DNA of 64,000 nt from Simmondsia chinensis (lineage: Eukaryota > Streptophyta > Magnoliopsida > Caryophyllales > Simmondsiaceae), in assembly GCA_018398585.1 (NCBI GenBank), contig JAGTTD010000011.1:4215001-4279000 (forward strand). The letters are read 5' to 3'. The number at the start of each line of letters is the position of its first letter. The first letter of the stretch is position 1. The position numbers were made by a program, and so were the translations under genes. The notes below the pieces were generated by a model that was not told where the DNA came from, did no database searches, and was given only the letters and a program-made list of their open reading frames with translations. Shown here piece after piece: positions 22,310 through 33,049 of this stretch.

Positions 22310-22560
22310 TTGCATGGGGTGCGTGTCGTCACACAGGGCTTGTGTACCGACACACAATCCTACAAAACCAAGAAAAGGTATGCGAATGCCGACACACAGG
22401 GCTCGTGTGTCGACACACAGATCTTGCAGAACCACAGAATTGAGTCTGTGTGTCGACACAAAGATCTTACAAAAAGGTGTGTGCTGAAGTGTGTGTCGAA
22501 ACATACTTCGACACACACAGTTGCAGTAGTCTGTGCGTTGACACACAGCTTCAACACAGG
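22310..22560. repeat. Array of TGTGTCGACACA-type palindromes
   Basis: At least six copies of a CACACAG(G/A)...TGTGTCGACACACA motif, alternating with ATCTTGCAGAACC / ATCCTACAAAACC spacers. The core GTGTCGACAC is a perfect palindrome. It belongs to the LTR family also seen at 41590-41800. Confidence 0.85.
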
Positions 22561-22631
22561 GTAGTTTTGGCTGTTATTTTGCACGGTTGATTCAGTTTTT
22601 GGAGTTTCTTTTGGATGATGTTTGGGACGTC

Positions 22632-23901
22632 TGTTGTGATTTGAGGGTCCAAAAAACAGATTTCAATCTGGTTAAAGTTCTCAAAACACTTCTGTTAATG
22701 TTGATCTTGAGAAAACTGAACCTCTTTTAGAACCTAAGTTCACACACCAGTTGCTTTAACGTTACTGATTTTAGGTTATCTTTGTTAAATCCGGTTTTAT
22801 CTTCAGCACTAACTTAGTTCATTTAAAAATCGGTGAAAATGATGGTCTTTAAACTGTGGCTCTAAGCTTTGAGTTGAGATTACAAACGACGATAGAAGAC
22901 ATAAACAAAATGAAGAGTACACATGATATTTTTAACGTGGTTCGGTCCTAAATGACCTACTCCACGATTCCCCTACCACTAGAGAGATCTATATTATTAA
23001 GTATTACAAACCATATTACAAATCACGTAAATGTTATAAGGCGCTTTCTTACGAACCTAAGCTATTAAGTTACAACCCTTTCTCAAAACCAACTTTACAA
23101 ACCAAAATAGTAAAGTAAGAGAAAGGAGTAAGAAATTATACCAACTCCGAGCTAGTGGCTGCGAGTCTCACGGTCCCAGGTTCCACCGTTAGACCAGCCT
23201 TCGTGATTTCCAGCTTCTAGCGAATCCTCTTCTTACCAGCTAGGGTTTGGTACTTCAAAACCCCTCAAGCAACCAAAGAAACGCCTCTAAGGGGGAGGAG
23301 AAGGAAACGGACCAAGAGAGAGAAAGAGCAGAGAGAGAGAACCGGATGAAACCCTAGACAAATGCCCAAAACCTCCTCTCTCTCTCTTCATAACCCCCTC
23401 TGTATATAGAAAAAACGGATCCGTGCGAGGGCCAACGAGAGCTGTAGATAAGGCTCAATCCAACGGCCCAGATTCACCCAAACAAACACACATTTGGGGC
23501 ACAGGATAACGGACGCGTGTCCCCCTCATAACCACATGATCCACCGCCCAGATGAACGGCCCAGATGAGGCCTCCAAAACCAGCAAATTGCAGCACGACA
23601 CATGTCCCGTTCGAGCGGGAAAATTAAATGGTCAAAAGGCAGCTTCCTCTGGAAGCTTCTGGGTGGGGTACTGTACCCCACCGTTTTTAATAAATAACGG
23701 TAATAAATTAACATAAAACATACTATATTAATTTATTTAACTTATCAATTTTGTCTCACTTAATTTAAAATCCATTTAGATTAAGAACAAAGAAAGGTTT
23801 GTCATCATTTTTAACAAAATATTGATTGTAACGTTAATAACTTAGATCTCATGTCTTATTCCAGGACATAATTTACACTATATAGGAACCAATTTCTAAC
23901 A
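22632..23901 (-). mobile_element. Solo LTR (Copia-type), 1.27 kb, nested
   Basis: A perfect 5-bp target duplication ACGTC (22627-22631 and 23902-23906) flanks a unit which, in antisense, starts TGTTAGAAATTGG and ends AATCACAACA. The antisense strand has a TATA-like region upstream of a C/T-rich leader (CTCTCTCTCT near 23320-23390). GAACCACGTTAAAAATATC lies near its end, a phrase common in plant Copia LTRs. No primer site or pol is present. The target was the older solo LTR 22232-24195. Confidence 0.88.
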
Positions 23902-24195
23902 ACGTCTTTATCCACTCTTTTCATATATATATATATCCCTTATTGCTTGAAGAAGATACATGAAAAGATCTTGTAAGAAAGACTTGAGAAAGATTCAAGA
24001 CAAAGACTTGTATTGTTTGTAAAAGTCTAACAAAACATCATTCTCATTCATCTCTTCTCTCTCTCCTCTTACACATGTTTACTTCATTGTATTTGGTTGT
24101 CGTTGTATCCCGAGACTATTTCTTAAACAAAGTGATCATATGGTCTTAACACCTAAGATATTTGGTTACCTGATTTGCAAAAGTTTGCACCAACA

Positions 24196-24541
24196 GGAAA
24201 GAAGGTTATCAGTGTAAAGGTCGAATAGGGTGCTACACGAGACTTGTCAAATTTGCTTGCCTCAGAACGTAACGGTAAACTATTCTTACCTTCAGATTAA
24301 AATCTCATTATCTCTAATAATAAATTGGGGTCCATATATGTTTGTCATGGACAACTTGGTCAAGTAAAGAATACATAATAAGGTGGTCAAAAGTTTCAAC
24401 TTATTAAACAAAAGACATCATTGCATTTGCATAAACTATAGCTTAGCTTCTCCCACATGACATTGTGAAGAATCAAGAATGTGAATAATCCCAACACAAC
24501 ATATTTTTGTAGATAAAATAAAAAAGTGAATAATAATAATT
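24196..24541. other. No gene recognised
   Basis: AT-rich spacer. It ends in an AATAATAATT stretch that may have been duplicated by the SINE insertion on its right. Confidence 0.5.
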
Positions 24542-24821
24542 AAACAACAACAACAACAATAGACCCAATACATCAAGGGCTCCCGCATAAGCGAGGTCTA
24601 AGAGGAGTGAATGTGCACAGGCTTACCCTTCAGGGTGTAACACTGCTGAAGGTTGCTTCCGAGGACCCCAAACTTTATAGGGTTGGCAGCACAAGGACTT
24701 CCCAGGAGGTCACCCATCTTGGTACTATTCTCACCCATCTTGGTACTATTCTTACCCAAGCACGCTTAACTTTAGAGTTCTAATGGAATTCGTTGCCTTA
24801 ATGTCTGATAAATGAACCCTA
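24542..24821 (-). mobile_element. 5S rRNA-headed SINE, copy B
   Basis: Reading leftwards, a 5S rRNA-like head (24821 to about 24685) carries AAGTTAAGCGTGCTTGGG, a partly duplicated box region and AGTCCTTGTGCTGCC. It is followed by GGGTCCTCGGAAGCAACCTTC-type sequence, GGTAAGCCTGTGCAC, CGGGAGCCCTTGATG and a (TTG)n tail. A 21-bp tandem duplication (24711-24731 and 24732-24752) falls in the intermediate-element region of the 5S promoter. AATAATAATT on both sides (24532-24541, 24822-24831) may be the target duplication, but it is low complexity. Confidence 0.8.
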
Positions 24822-24831
24822 AATAATAATT

Positions 24832-25125
24832 GTTAATAATAATTATTAATAAAAAAAATGGGAAAGCACATTCTTTAATACGCGGCAAGAGGCAGGAGAT
24901 TTTCAATGGCTACCAATAATATTATAAAAAAAAAAAAAAAAAAAGAGGAGGGACAAGAATCTTTTACAATTGTTTGATGAGACGCACACCACCATGGATG
25001 AATAGGATTCAACCAAATATACTCCTCCGCCTACAATAAATATCATCTCTTCAGTTTCATTGTTATTTAATACAGTTATATTCTATCTTAATTCTATGAT
25101 ATTTTTCATATAATTCATTAGAAAC
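24832..25125. other. No gene recognised
   Basis: AT-rich sequence with an A-run of 18 near 24927. Nothing identifiable. Confidence 0.45.
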
Positions 25126-25576
25126 TGATGCGGAAAGGAACGTTAAGTTCGATTTGAGCACAACGAATTTGAGGAATAAACATAGAATCCACCGAAAGGG
25201 AGGAGAAATTAGGGTTTCTTGTATTGAGTAATTACTAAATGCCCAAAAAAAGAGCCAAAATTAATATTTATAGGCAAAACTAAACAAAACCACAAAAATA
25301 TAAATATTACGAAATTGCCACTGTATTATTCACAAAACATAAAAATGGCTAAAAACACATTTAGAGTCCAAAATGGGGCTAACTGCAAAGCAGCTGGGGT
25401 TGCATAGCTCGGTCCGAGAGGTTTGATTTGACATGTTACGGGCCCCATAATTCCTTACTGATTAAACAATATGGTTGTTTGAAGTTGTTTGCACAAAATA
25501 GTGTTTTCGGCCCACCCGTATTGGTTTCTAACATTTGAACTGCTCCATAAACTCTTGAGCTACTCATCGTACATCA
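25126..25576 (-). mobile_element. Probable solo LTR, 451 bp
   Basis: The ends TGATGCGG...CGTACATCA are inverted at five or more positions. The flanks GAAAC (25121-25125) and AAAAC (25577-25581) match at 4 of 5. In antisense, ATTTTTGTGGTTTTG and a TATAAATATTAA box precede a GAAACCCTAATTTC-type leader, an LTR-like layout. No internal domain is present. Confidence 0.55.
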
Positions 25577-26659
25577 AAAACGACTAAGGGTAAAATAATT
25601 TTTGTTATAGAAGACAAAATGATATCCTCATAAGAAATGATGAAGATTTAACAACATTTACCACTCTACGCCTTTATCATTAGTCTCACATCAATTTCAA
25701 ATAAAGCAAGCATGAATCATTATTTGTAGTCAAAATCCCTTAAGGTAAAATACGTTCCATAATAAATAATTTTTCCTCTAACCAGACAGGAGTCCTAGTG
25801 GAAGGACAGTGAAAAAATTGTTTAGATCATTATTTACTTGTACTGAGACAGTGCGGTCGAACAAAAATAAGATTACTTTTACAGTCGCAGATCCAATATG
25901 GGATTGAATCCTTGATCTCATTGACGGCGTCATGTTTGCTCCCACATTTCAAGTGCTCTTAGAAAAAGTTACGAAAGATTTTATAGAGAAAGTGATATGG
26001 TAGAGTGTATTTTTAAAAATTTATCATGCCATAGAATAATCAATCTAACATTTATAATTTTATGTTAAATTTTTTTTTGGTTTAAATTTAATAAAATATT
26101 TGTTTTAAAAAAGTGAAAGTACTTTTTTTTATGAGTATCTGTCCTACATTTTTGCACTTGATAGGAGAATTGCCTTGTCCCTTTTGAGTAAGGAAAATAA
26201 AAAGTAAGAAAATGGATGGAAGAGAATGTATGTTATGTGTACACTTGGTACTTCATTGATTGGTACTTTTAGCTAGATATATATGTTTGCTTTTTCAAAT
26301 ATTTTCACTTCAAAATATTTTTTTAAATATTTATTTATTTTGTTCAATAATTAAAAAGTATAAAACTCGAAAGACCGAGCAGGGAGCACTTGCAAAAAGT
26401 AAGGACCCAAAAAACGAGTAAAAACTAAAAAGATCCAACCCTAACAAAATATGACACAAATACCTAAACTACAAGACACCTACAAACTATGGATCATCCC
26501 TTTTCAATCTGCAACAGTAGATCCGCAAATTATTGTTGCATGGTGTTGTGTGTTTTGCTTGACTTTGCTTCGTTATGCTCTATACTTTGATACTCGATGC
26601 TTTACTGTTTCTTTATTGTTTCGTCTGCTTCTTGCTTCTTGCTCTTGCTTTTTAAAGTT
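25577..26659. other. No gene recognised
   Basis: AT-rich sequence without coding potential. The frame 26451-26693 shows no known motif and overlaps SINE sequence. Confidence 0.5.
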
Positions 26660-26795
26660 TGGAGAACTCGGATGCATATTCTCTTTAGGGTAACACCCTA
26701 AAAAGGTAAGGCTGCGTGCATCACCCCTCCCCCCCGAGGACCCTGCTTCGAGGGGGAGCTGTTGTGGTACTAGGATGGCTGTTGTTGTTCTAAGT
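26660..26795 (+). mobile_element. SINE 3' domain, headless copy
   Basis: GGTAAGGCTGCGTGCATCAC, CCCTCCCCCCC, GAGGACCCTGCTTCGAGGGGGAGCTGTTG and a GTTGTTGTTC tail correspond to the conserved 3' domain and tail of copies at 17.3, 28.6 and 55.7 kb. No 5S head is present. Left border approximate. Confidence 0.7.
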
Positions 26796-28587
26796 TCTAA
26801 CAACAAACCTGCAAACCTTTTGTAATGACATGCCTGTATCAATGACCTCATCGACTAAAGTCTCCAACTCTTGATATATGGATCATCCCTTTTCAATTTT
26901 ATCATGTATAGAAAAATAATCTTATTCTAGAAATACTTTGAGATATATACATCAATTAAGTTAAGGTTAAATGATTTCATAATTTGAGATTATGGGGGCA
27001 AGTGTTTTCTGATTTATGAACAAAAAATACTATAAATATTGTAATGAAAGTCAACTTCTTTTGATGGAGGAATACACTTTATATATGAATAGTTATTGTA
27101 ATGAATTCACGCAAAAAATAATGGTGATGAAACATAAAATATTTTCCTTCAAACAAATGTAGTTTGAGTCCCTCAAACAATATGATAGGTATATTTTATA
27201 TTTTTCAAAATTCATGCTTGATATATATAATACAAAGTTATTAATTTTGCCATCAACTACTTAATTAATGTTATTTTAAATATTTTTATAGTATTTTCTA
27301 CATAATTCATGAGTGTATAAATTTATTATACATAAATCAATATAATATATTTGTTTCTTTGGAAAAATAATTATATAGAAATTAATTCATAGTATCATTT
27401 CTTCTAGATTAAACTAAAATTTATTTACTCAAGTATATATTGAACTAATGATATACAACCTTTTTAACATTTGAGATTTAAAACATAATTGTGTTATATT
27501 TTATCAATATATTAATTTGATATTAAAAACTTATATTGGATAATCATGCATATTCTTGAAATTGTTTAAAGCACCAATTTAAAGATAAAATTACGGAAAA
27601 TTCAACATGAATCCATTTTTTAACATAATCGCTTTACTGAGGCACTTTGTTCAACAACAGTTGTATCTAAAGTCAAAAAAAAAAAAATGGCACTAAAATC
27701 AATGGGCGTGAATTAGGATAAAAAGTGAATACTTCGCTATTAACTATCTAATCAACCATTATATTTCCTTTATGAAGAGTGAACATAAACATATTAGCAA
27801 TCACAATGTATCGTCTTGCATCAATGCCAATATTATGAATTTTCCATAACATTTAAATTTTTTTTCAAATAATTTAGGTCCCTTTTTTTTTTTTTTTTTT
27901 TTTTTTTTGCATTCCTATCTCATTTTTCATAAATTTTTTTTTTTTTTTTGGCTTGGGAAAAATCAAAATTAGTAAAATATTACTAATTTTATTTTTATAA
28001 AAAGTTCAAAATTACAAAACAAAAATAAAACTAAAAAAACTTTAAGTGGCAGCAGTATTTTTGTTTAAAATACGCCAAAAAAAGTCATATGAGCTGTACA
28101 AAAGGAAAACCCTCGCCCAAATCCCCCCCTTTTTGAAAACTAAGAGGAAAAATTGTCGAAGAAACATAAAGAGCAAAAGAAACAAATTTCAAGGAGAGAA
28201 ATCACAAGTTGAAAGTGCAACATGACAAAGCAAGGCATTGTGCATCGGCTTTGACCATGGTCCTCTAAATCCCCTTAATCCCTCTTTCCATGATAACACG
28301 GAATTCGTTCTCTAATCACAAGCACCACCTCACTAAGATTTTATCAGTTAAACTAACTTGCACCTTCATATGGTCTCAATATTTTCTCATTCAATCCAGC
28401 TGAATTCTCATGATTAATCATTCAGTATTTCTATATTAATGTTGGTAAGATTTTAAAAGATAGGGAAAGAAATCTCCTTTAAAAAAAGTAAAACATCGCT
28501 CTAATAGAAATTAAACTCGGGTAGCATCTTTTTGTATAAAATATCACATGTTGGAGTACTCAAATTTAGTTTTGATAATTGAAAACA
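26796..28587. other. AT-rich stretch, no gene recognised
   Basis: Very AT-rich with long poly-T runs (about 27882-27908 and 27936-27949) and no coding potential. It could hold decayed elements that I cannot name. Confidence 0.5.
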
Positions 28588-28606
28588 TTACTAACGACAC
28601 CCTTAG

Positions 28607-28842
28607 ACCAAAAAGGGCACCAACACACCGTCACCGGATCCCATTAGAACTCCGAAGTTAAGCGTGCTTGGGCAAGAGTAGTACCAGGATGGGTGACCTC
28701 GGGGGAAGTCCTTACCATCAGGTTGGGGACAATAGGAAATAGCCTCTCTTCGGGTTAACACTCTGAAGGGAGAAGGCTGTATACATCTGCCTCCCTAGAC
28801 CCTGCGTAGGCGGAAGCCCTTAAAGCATTGGGTATGTTTCTT
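28607..28842 (+). mobile_element. 5S rRNA-headed SINE, copy C, with perfect 19-bp target duplication
   Basis: The best copy. The duplication TTACTAACGACACCCTTAG lies at 28588-28606 and 28843-28861 without mismatch. The insert is 236 bp. Its first ~115 bp are 5S rRNA-like: ACCGGATCCCATTAGAACTC, GAAGTTAAGCGTGCTTGGGC, AGAGTAGTACCAGGATGGGT and GACC, a segment near-identical to plant 5S. The C-box area (TCCTTACCATCAGG) is diverged. The 3' part has AATAGCCTCTCTTCGGG, GGGAGAAGGCTGTATACATC, CCTCCCTAGACCCTGCGTAGG and GGAAGCCCTTAAAGCATTGG, then a short TTTCTT end instead of (TTG)n. It is mobilised by LINE machinery in trans (established for SINEs in general). Confidence 0.9.
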
Positions 28843-28861
28843 TTACTAACGACACCCTTAG

Positions 28862-29475
28862 CAAATTAAAGAAAAGAAAAGAAAAATAATAATGAAACAT
28901 AAAAAAGTAAAGAAATCTAACACGTGTCAACAGAGATATGGACAATTTTTATGATCACCACCATTTTTTTAAAAAAATTTGGTTCAACTGACTTGAGATT
29001 TTAAAATATTTTTTCAGGTACCATAAATTTTGATAAATTTTTTTTTTCAGGTGTTATCTACTTAACTCCATTAGGATTTCATTAGCACAGATACTAAAAA
29101 AAAAGTTACTAAAATTTAGAATATCTTAAAATCTTTTTAAAATCTCATGATACCTAAAAAATATATTATTAAATCACATGATACCTAAACTAAATTTCCC
29201 CTTTTTTTTTTTTTGGAGTCGGATGACCACTACCACTGAACCCAAAAAGAAAGAGAGAGAGAGAAAGAGAAAACAAATGGAGGAAAAAAGATGATATTCT
29301 GATAAGGTAAGGTCACTTTAAAATGGAGGTCCCCATTATACATATGTATTGGTGAATATTCCTGTTGTTGGGCCCCAACCCAATTCTATCCTTCCAATTT
29401 GTATCAATTTTTCAATTTGTGCTAAGGTGTTCTACTTTTGGACTACGGGTGTAAGTGAGTCGAGCTAGCTCATAA
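28862..29475. other. No gene recognised; possible hAT-like start at 29444
   Basis: AT-rich sequence. From 29444 the text CTACGGGTGTAAGTGAGTCG resembles the end of GAGCTCG-rich non-autonomous hAT elements, and similar GAGCT-rich sequence lies right of the CACTA element at 38940-39140. The CACTA element may have inserted into such a unit. Confidence 0.35.
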
Positions 29476-29850
29476 CACTATTAGAAATTTGCTTATTTAC
29501 GACGGGAAAACACTGTCACTATTAGCCTATTTCCCGTCTTAAAAGATATTTTACGACGAGAAACTATGCCATCGTGAATTGTCGCTATATCCTATGTCGC
29601 TAATGCCCTTCTGCGACGACAATTTTAAAACTGTTGTAAATACATTTGCCACGGGACAAAAACGGCCGGAAATACGTTGACAATTGGAGCAAAAAACCGT
29701 CACAAATACATTTGCGAAGGAAGTAAAACCCGTCACAAATTCGTTTACGATAGAAGTGTAACCCGTCGGAAATGCATTGACGACGGAAACAAACACCCGC
29801 CGCAAATTCACTTGCGATAGGAGTAATCCCGTCGCAAGTACAACATTTAT
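29476..29850. repeat. CACTA left TIR and subterminal repeat cluster
   Basis: After the 17-bp terminus, about ten diverged copies of a CCCGTCGCAAAT-CATTTGCGACGG-type word follow, in both orientations. In En/Spm such clusters bind TNPA protein; that role is inferred here. Confidence 0.8.
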
Positions 29851-31099
29851 ACCATCGTAGTTCCTTATGACACATTCCAAAAAGAATTCCGTATGACAAT
29901 CTTCATTGTATTGTTAAGGGGTTTCAATAACACTTGTCATAATCAATTTTCACGACAAAACTTCATTGTAAGAAATTACAATCGAACATATTCATCGAAA
30001 CGAAAATGAAATTACTTAAAACATCAATAAGCCAATTAATCAATTGGAAAAAGAAAATTCTTCATCAATTAACTAAAGTCATCAAATGTCAATAATGTTC
30101 CGTGTTGAAAAAAAATAAATAAATAATGTTCCACACTCAAAAAAACAAATATTCAATCACCAATGCCAAAATGATAACCAAAACAATGTTCATAAAGTAG
30201 TAACACATTTAAAATCATTCTAAAATATAAATGCAGTCCCAAAGCACCATCCATTGCCTCACAGGCATCATCCACCTTGTAGTATTATCCTACATAATAC
30301 AAAAAATAAGTAATCAATACACAAGAAAAATGTAACAAATAATCTAATTGACATAATAAATGGCACTACTATAATAATATTTTGATGTATTTATAGCAAG
30401 AGAAAAGACATAATTGACTTGGCTACTATAATGACTAGTGAATTCTTTACCATTTCCATCTCTGTGAAACTTTCGTACTGTCAAATCCACACGTTAAAAA
30501 CTAGACGCAAATAGCTCAAAGCAATCAACACCACGAAGATAGCAAGAGAGAGATCAAACTCAAAGAAACGCTTCATACAAAATAACAAAACTGGGTTGAA
30601 GTGATAAGATTATTAATCAACTCCCCAAACTCAATATACATACAATTTCAGTATCAGGTTATCCATTGTCCGCCTCATTTCCTAGCAATGTTACAACCAA
30701 ACTTTAAGATTCAAACGAGATAGAAAAAAAAAAACAAAACAAAACAAAAAAAGTCAATCTAAAATACTAGCCCCACAAGCACAAATCAACATAAAACAAA
30801 CATATCACCAAAGAAATGATTGATTTCAATCAAATTACATTTTAGCAGTGCCATTCCAACATTAAATTTAAATCTCAACACTTTCCTTCGTATGAATTTC
30901 TTCAAACAACATATAGAAACCAAACCCTACATGTGGTACCAAAATCCCTTTTTTCCCACTTCAAACATAAGCCAATAACCCGAATACTATAATTTTCAAG
31001 GAATTAAAAACATGAGCAATACCTCAAGACATGATCAAATACCATAACACATCTAAAAATTGTACCTCCTAGTTTCACTCTTAACCATAATGGCTTCCC

Positions 31100-32933
31100 A
31101 ATTCAATACTGTAATGTTATTAGATAGATGAAGAAATCAATGAGCCAATCATATAATAAAAACAGGAAGTAATTAGTCAACCTATATTGGTCATCATAAG
31201 TTACTAACCTCACATCATTGTCATCATATTGGCCATGTCCATCAGTTGAATGAGATGGAGTTCGGTGGGGCAACATTGCACTCATGAACATATTCACCTG
31301 AGCCTTCACTTCTTTCATTTCTTCCTTAAGAGATGATATCTCTCAATCTTTTAAGCGAAGATCTTCTTGTAGTTTGACTTTTGTAGGACAGGGGCCTCAC
31401 ACATCTTTCGGTCTCATTCCACCTCCACATTCAATCACATAATTATGTCTTGGTGGCTTAAAACATTCATCAACGACTTCTATGTAAGAGAGATGAGGCT
31501 TCTCTTGTATAATATAATGAATGTGGTCCTAGAGGTGTAAATACATTAGAGAAAAAATATTGAAAAGCATATAAAATGAGAAAAAACTCAAAAGGAGACA
31601 ATACATATTTTTCAATTGCTTCTTCTGTAGCCAAGGTGGTTCCCTTTTTATGCGTCTCAAAAAATACCATCCCTACATCAGGTTCTTGTCCATCTTTTCC
31701 TCCCTATACGAAATATCAACAAAAGTTAAGTAAAAATAACTTAACATTTTAAAATTGTCAATCAAATACAACTTACAAGGTCATTATAAATGATTTGCCC
31801 AAATGGTTTACTCTCGATACGATGAAGCATTTCTTTTTTCAATTGAGACCTATTCTCTGAATTTCTTGCACTTTGTTTCTGCAATTGGGTGAGAAAAATC
31901 AATTTACTATATTGGGTATTACAAAACACACAAATATGTCACAATTTTGAGTACAGAAAAATTTACTTAAAATTCTTCAGGAAAAAAAAATGTCTTTTCA
32001 CTATCCATGACCAATCCTTAGGATCCACACCACTAGGGGTCTTTTTCAAAGCTTCTTCCAACGGCTTTAGTTTCACATAATTGGTGTACAGATATGACCT
32101 CCAATTTTTCCATAAAGACGCATATGATCTAAAACATCTTGATGATGGCTCTCCATGTCATCATTACTTGAAAATTTTTCCTGCGACGAATTATCGTTTC
32201 AAAAATAATCAAAAGACATGACAGTTAAATTACTTTGCAAATAAAATATATTGCATCAAAAAATTACATACTGCAACAACAGCCCACATGTGAGCCTTCT
32301 TATCATCACCAATATCCTCCCAGTGACGTACTTGCATAGGGCATATATTGCGGTCACAAACGATTTTTCCTAAATGTCTTGAGAAAACTTCATGATTGTC
32401 ACCAATAGGACGTCTATGAAAGAATATCAAATGTAATTTTGTGCCAACACTCAGCTTCGCTACCTTATCATTCTTATTTTTACCTCTTCTAACTTTTTTC
32501 ACATGGTTTGTGCCTATGACATGACATAATTTATTACCACATTCATTATAAAATAAATAGTGAATATACTTAATTCATAAATTGGAAACTATAAAATTAT
32601 ACCTGTATCTCCACTTGAGCACCCAAGAGCAAGTGAACCTTCACTTGTATTATTCATTTCATTCGTCTTATTTGGCACATTTGTCAATACTTCTACACGA
32701 TTTGGTGGTGTCTCATTCGGAATACTTGGATTGGGATCATCAATACTCATGCTTGTACCACTTGAACGGTTTTTTGATTGACATGTACTTTTAGTAAGGA
32801 TAGAAGGTCTTAATCCCCTTTCACGTCCCCTACTCAAAGTACCAGGAGCTCGGAATCTCTTCAAAGACTTAGACGTTGTCCTTTCATTATCTGACAAGGT
32901 TGGATGTACCCTTTTTTTCCTAAAAACAATCAA
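31100..32933 (-). pseudogene. TNPA-like (Transposase_24/Ptta) gene remnant of the CACTA element
   Basis: Probable exons, reading leftwards: 32933-32589 (basic start RKKRVHP, Ser/Arg-rich), 32502-32230 (GTKLHLIFFHRRPIGDN, then KIVCDRNICPMQVRHWEDI), about 32110-31960 (WRSYLYTNYVKLKPLEEAL, then SGVDPKDWSWIV), about 31890-31785 (ARNSENRSQLKKEMLHR), 31670-31600 (MVFFETHKKGTTLATEEAIE) and about 31360-31200 (LKEEMKEVKAQVNMFMSAM, a short coiled coil). The order fits the plant Transposase_24 family, which provides the TNPA-like subterminal-DNA-binding partner of TNP2. Exon borders are approximate because introns and decay cannot be separated by eye. Confidence 0.75.
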
Positions 32934-33049
32934 ACCAACATTTTAGTCAATCTAGTAGACAATAAAATATATTTTATAGAAAAAGTACATAAGAAATTAC
33001 CAAGTGAAATACACAAAGTACAAACGAATGGTAAGATAGACGACATGTA

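Larger units (their letters stand above)
22232..24195 (+). mobile_element. Solo LTR with palindromic repeats, interrupted by a second solo LTR
   Basis: The ends TGTTGGTG...CACCAACA are perfect 8-bp inverses. Removing the nested unit (22632-23901 plus one 5-bp duplication) leaves about 689 bp closely related in layout to the 753-bp solo LTR at 41469-42221: the same AGTATTTGAGATT/GTCTCAATA start, the same CACACAG/TGTGTCGACACA array, and the same GTTGTCGTTGTATCCC and AAGTGATCATATGGTC-type segments near the right end. Flanks GGGCA and GGAAA match at only 3 of 5 positions, so the duplication has decayed or the insertion is old. Confidence 0.75.

Noticed and set aside
22202..22584. Cys/His-rich small proteins on both strands
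   Set aside because: The frames are made by the TGTGTCGACACA array; both strands are open for the same reason.
26451..26851. Overlapping plus- and minus-strand ORFs
   Set aside because: They overlap the headless SINE domain; no protein similarity is apparent.
28607..28842. Cassandra-type terminal-repeat element (5S sequence inside LTRs)
   Set aside because: No paired LTRs, no primer site and no TG/CA ends. The 19-bp target duplication fits LINE-driven insertion, not the 5-bp duplication of an integrase.
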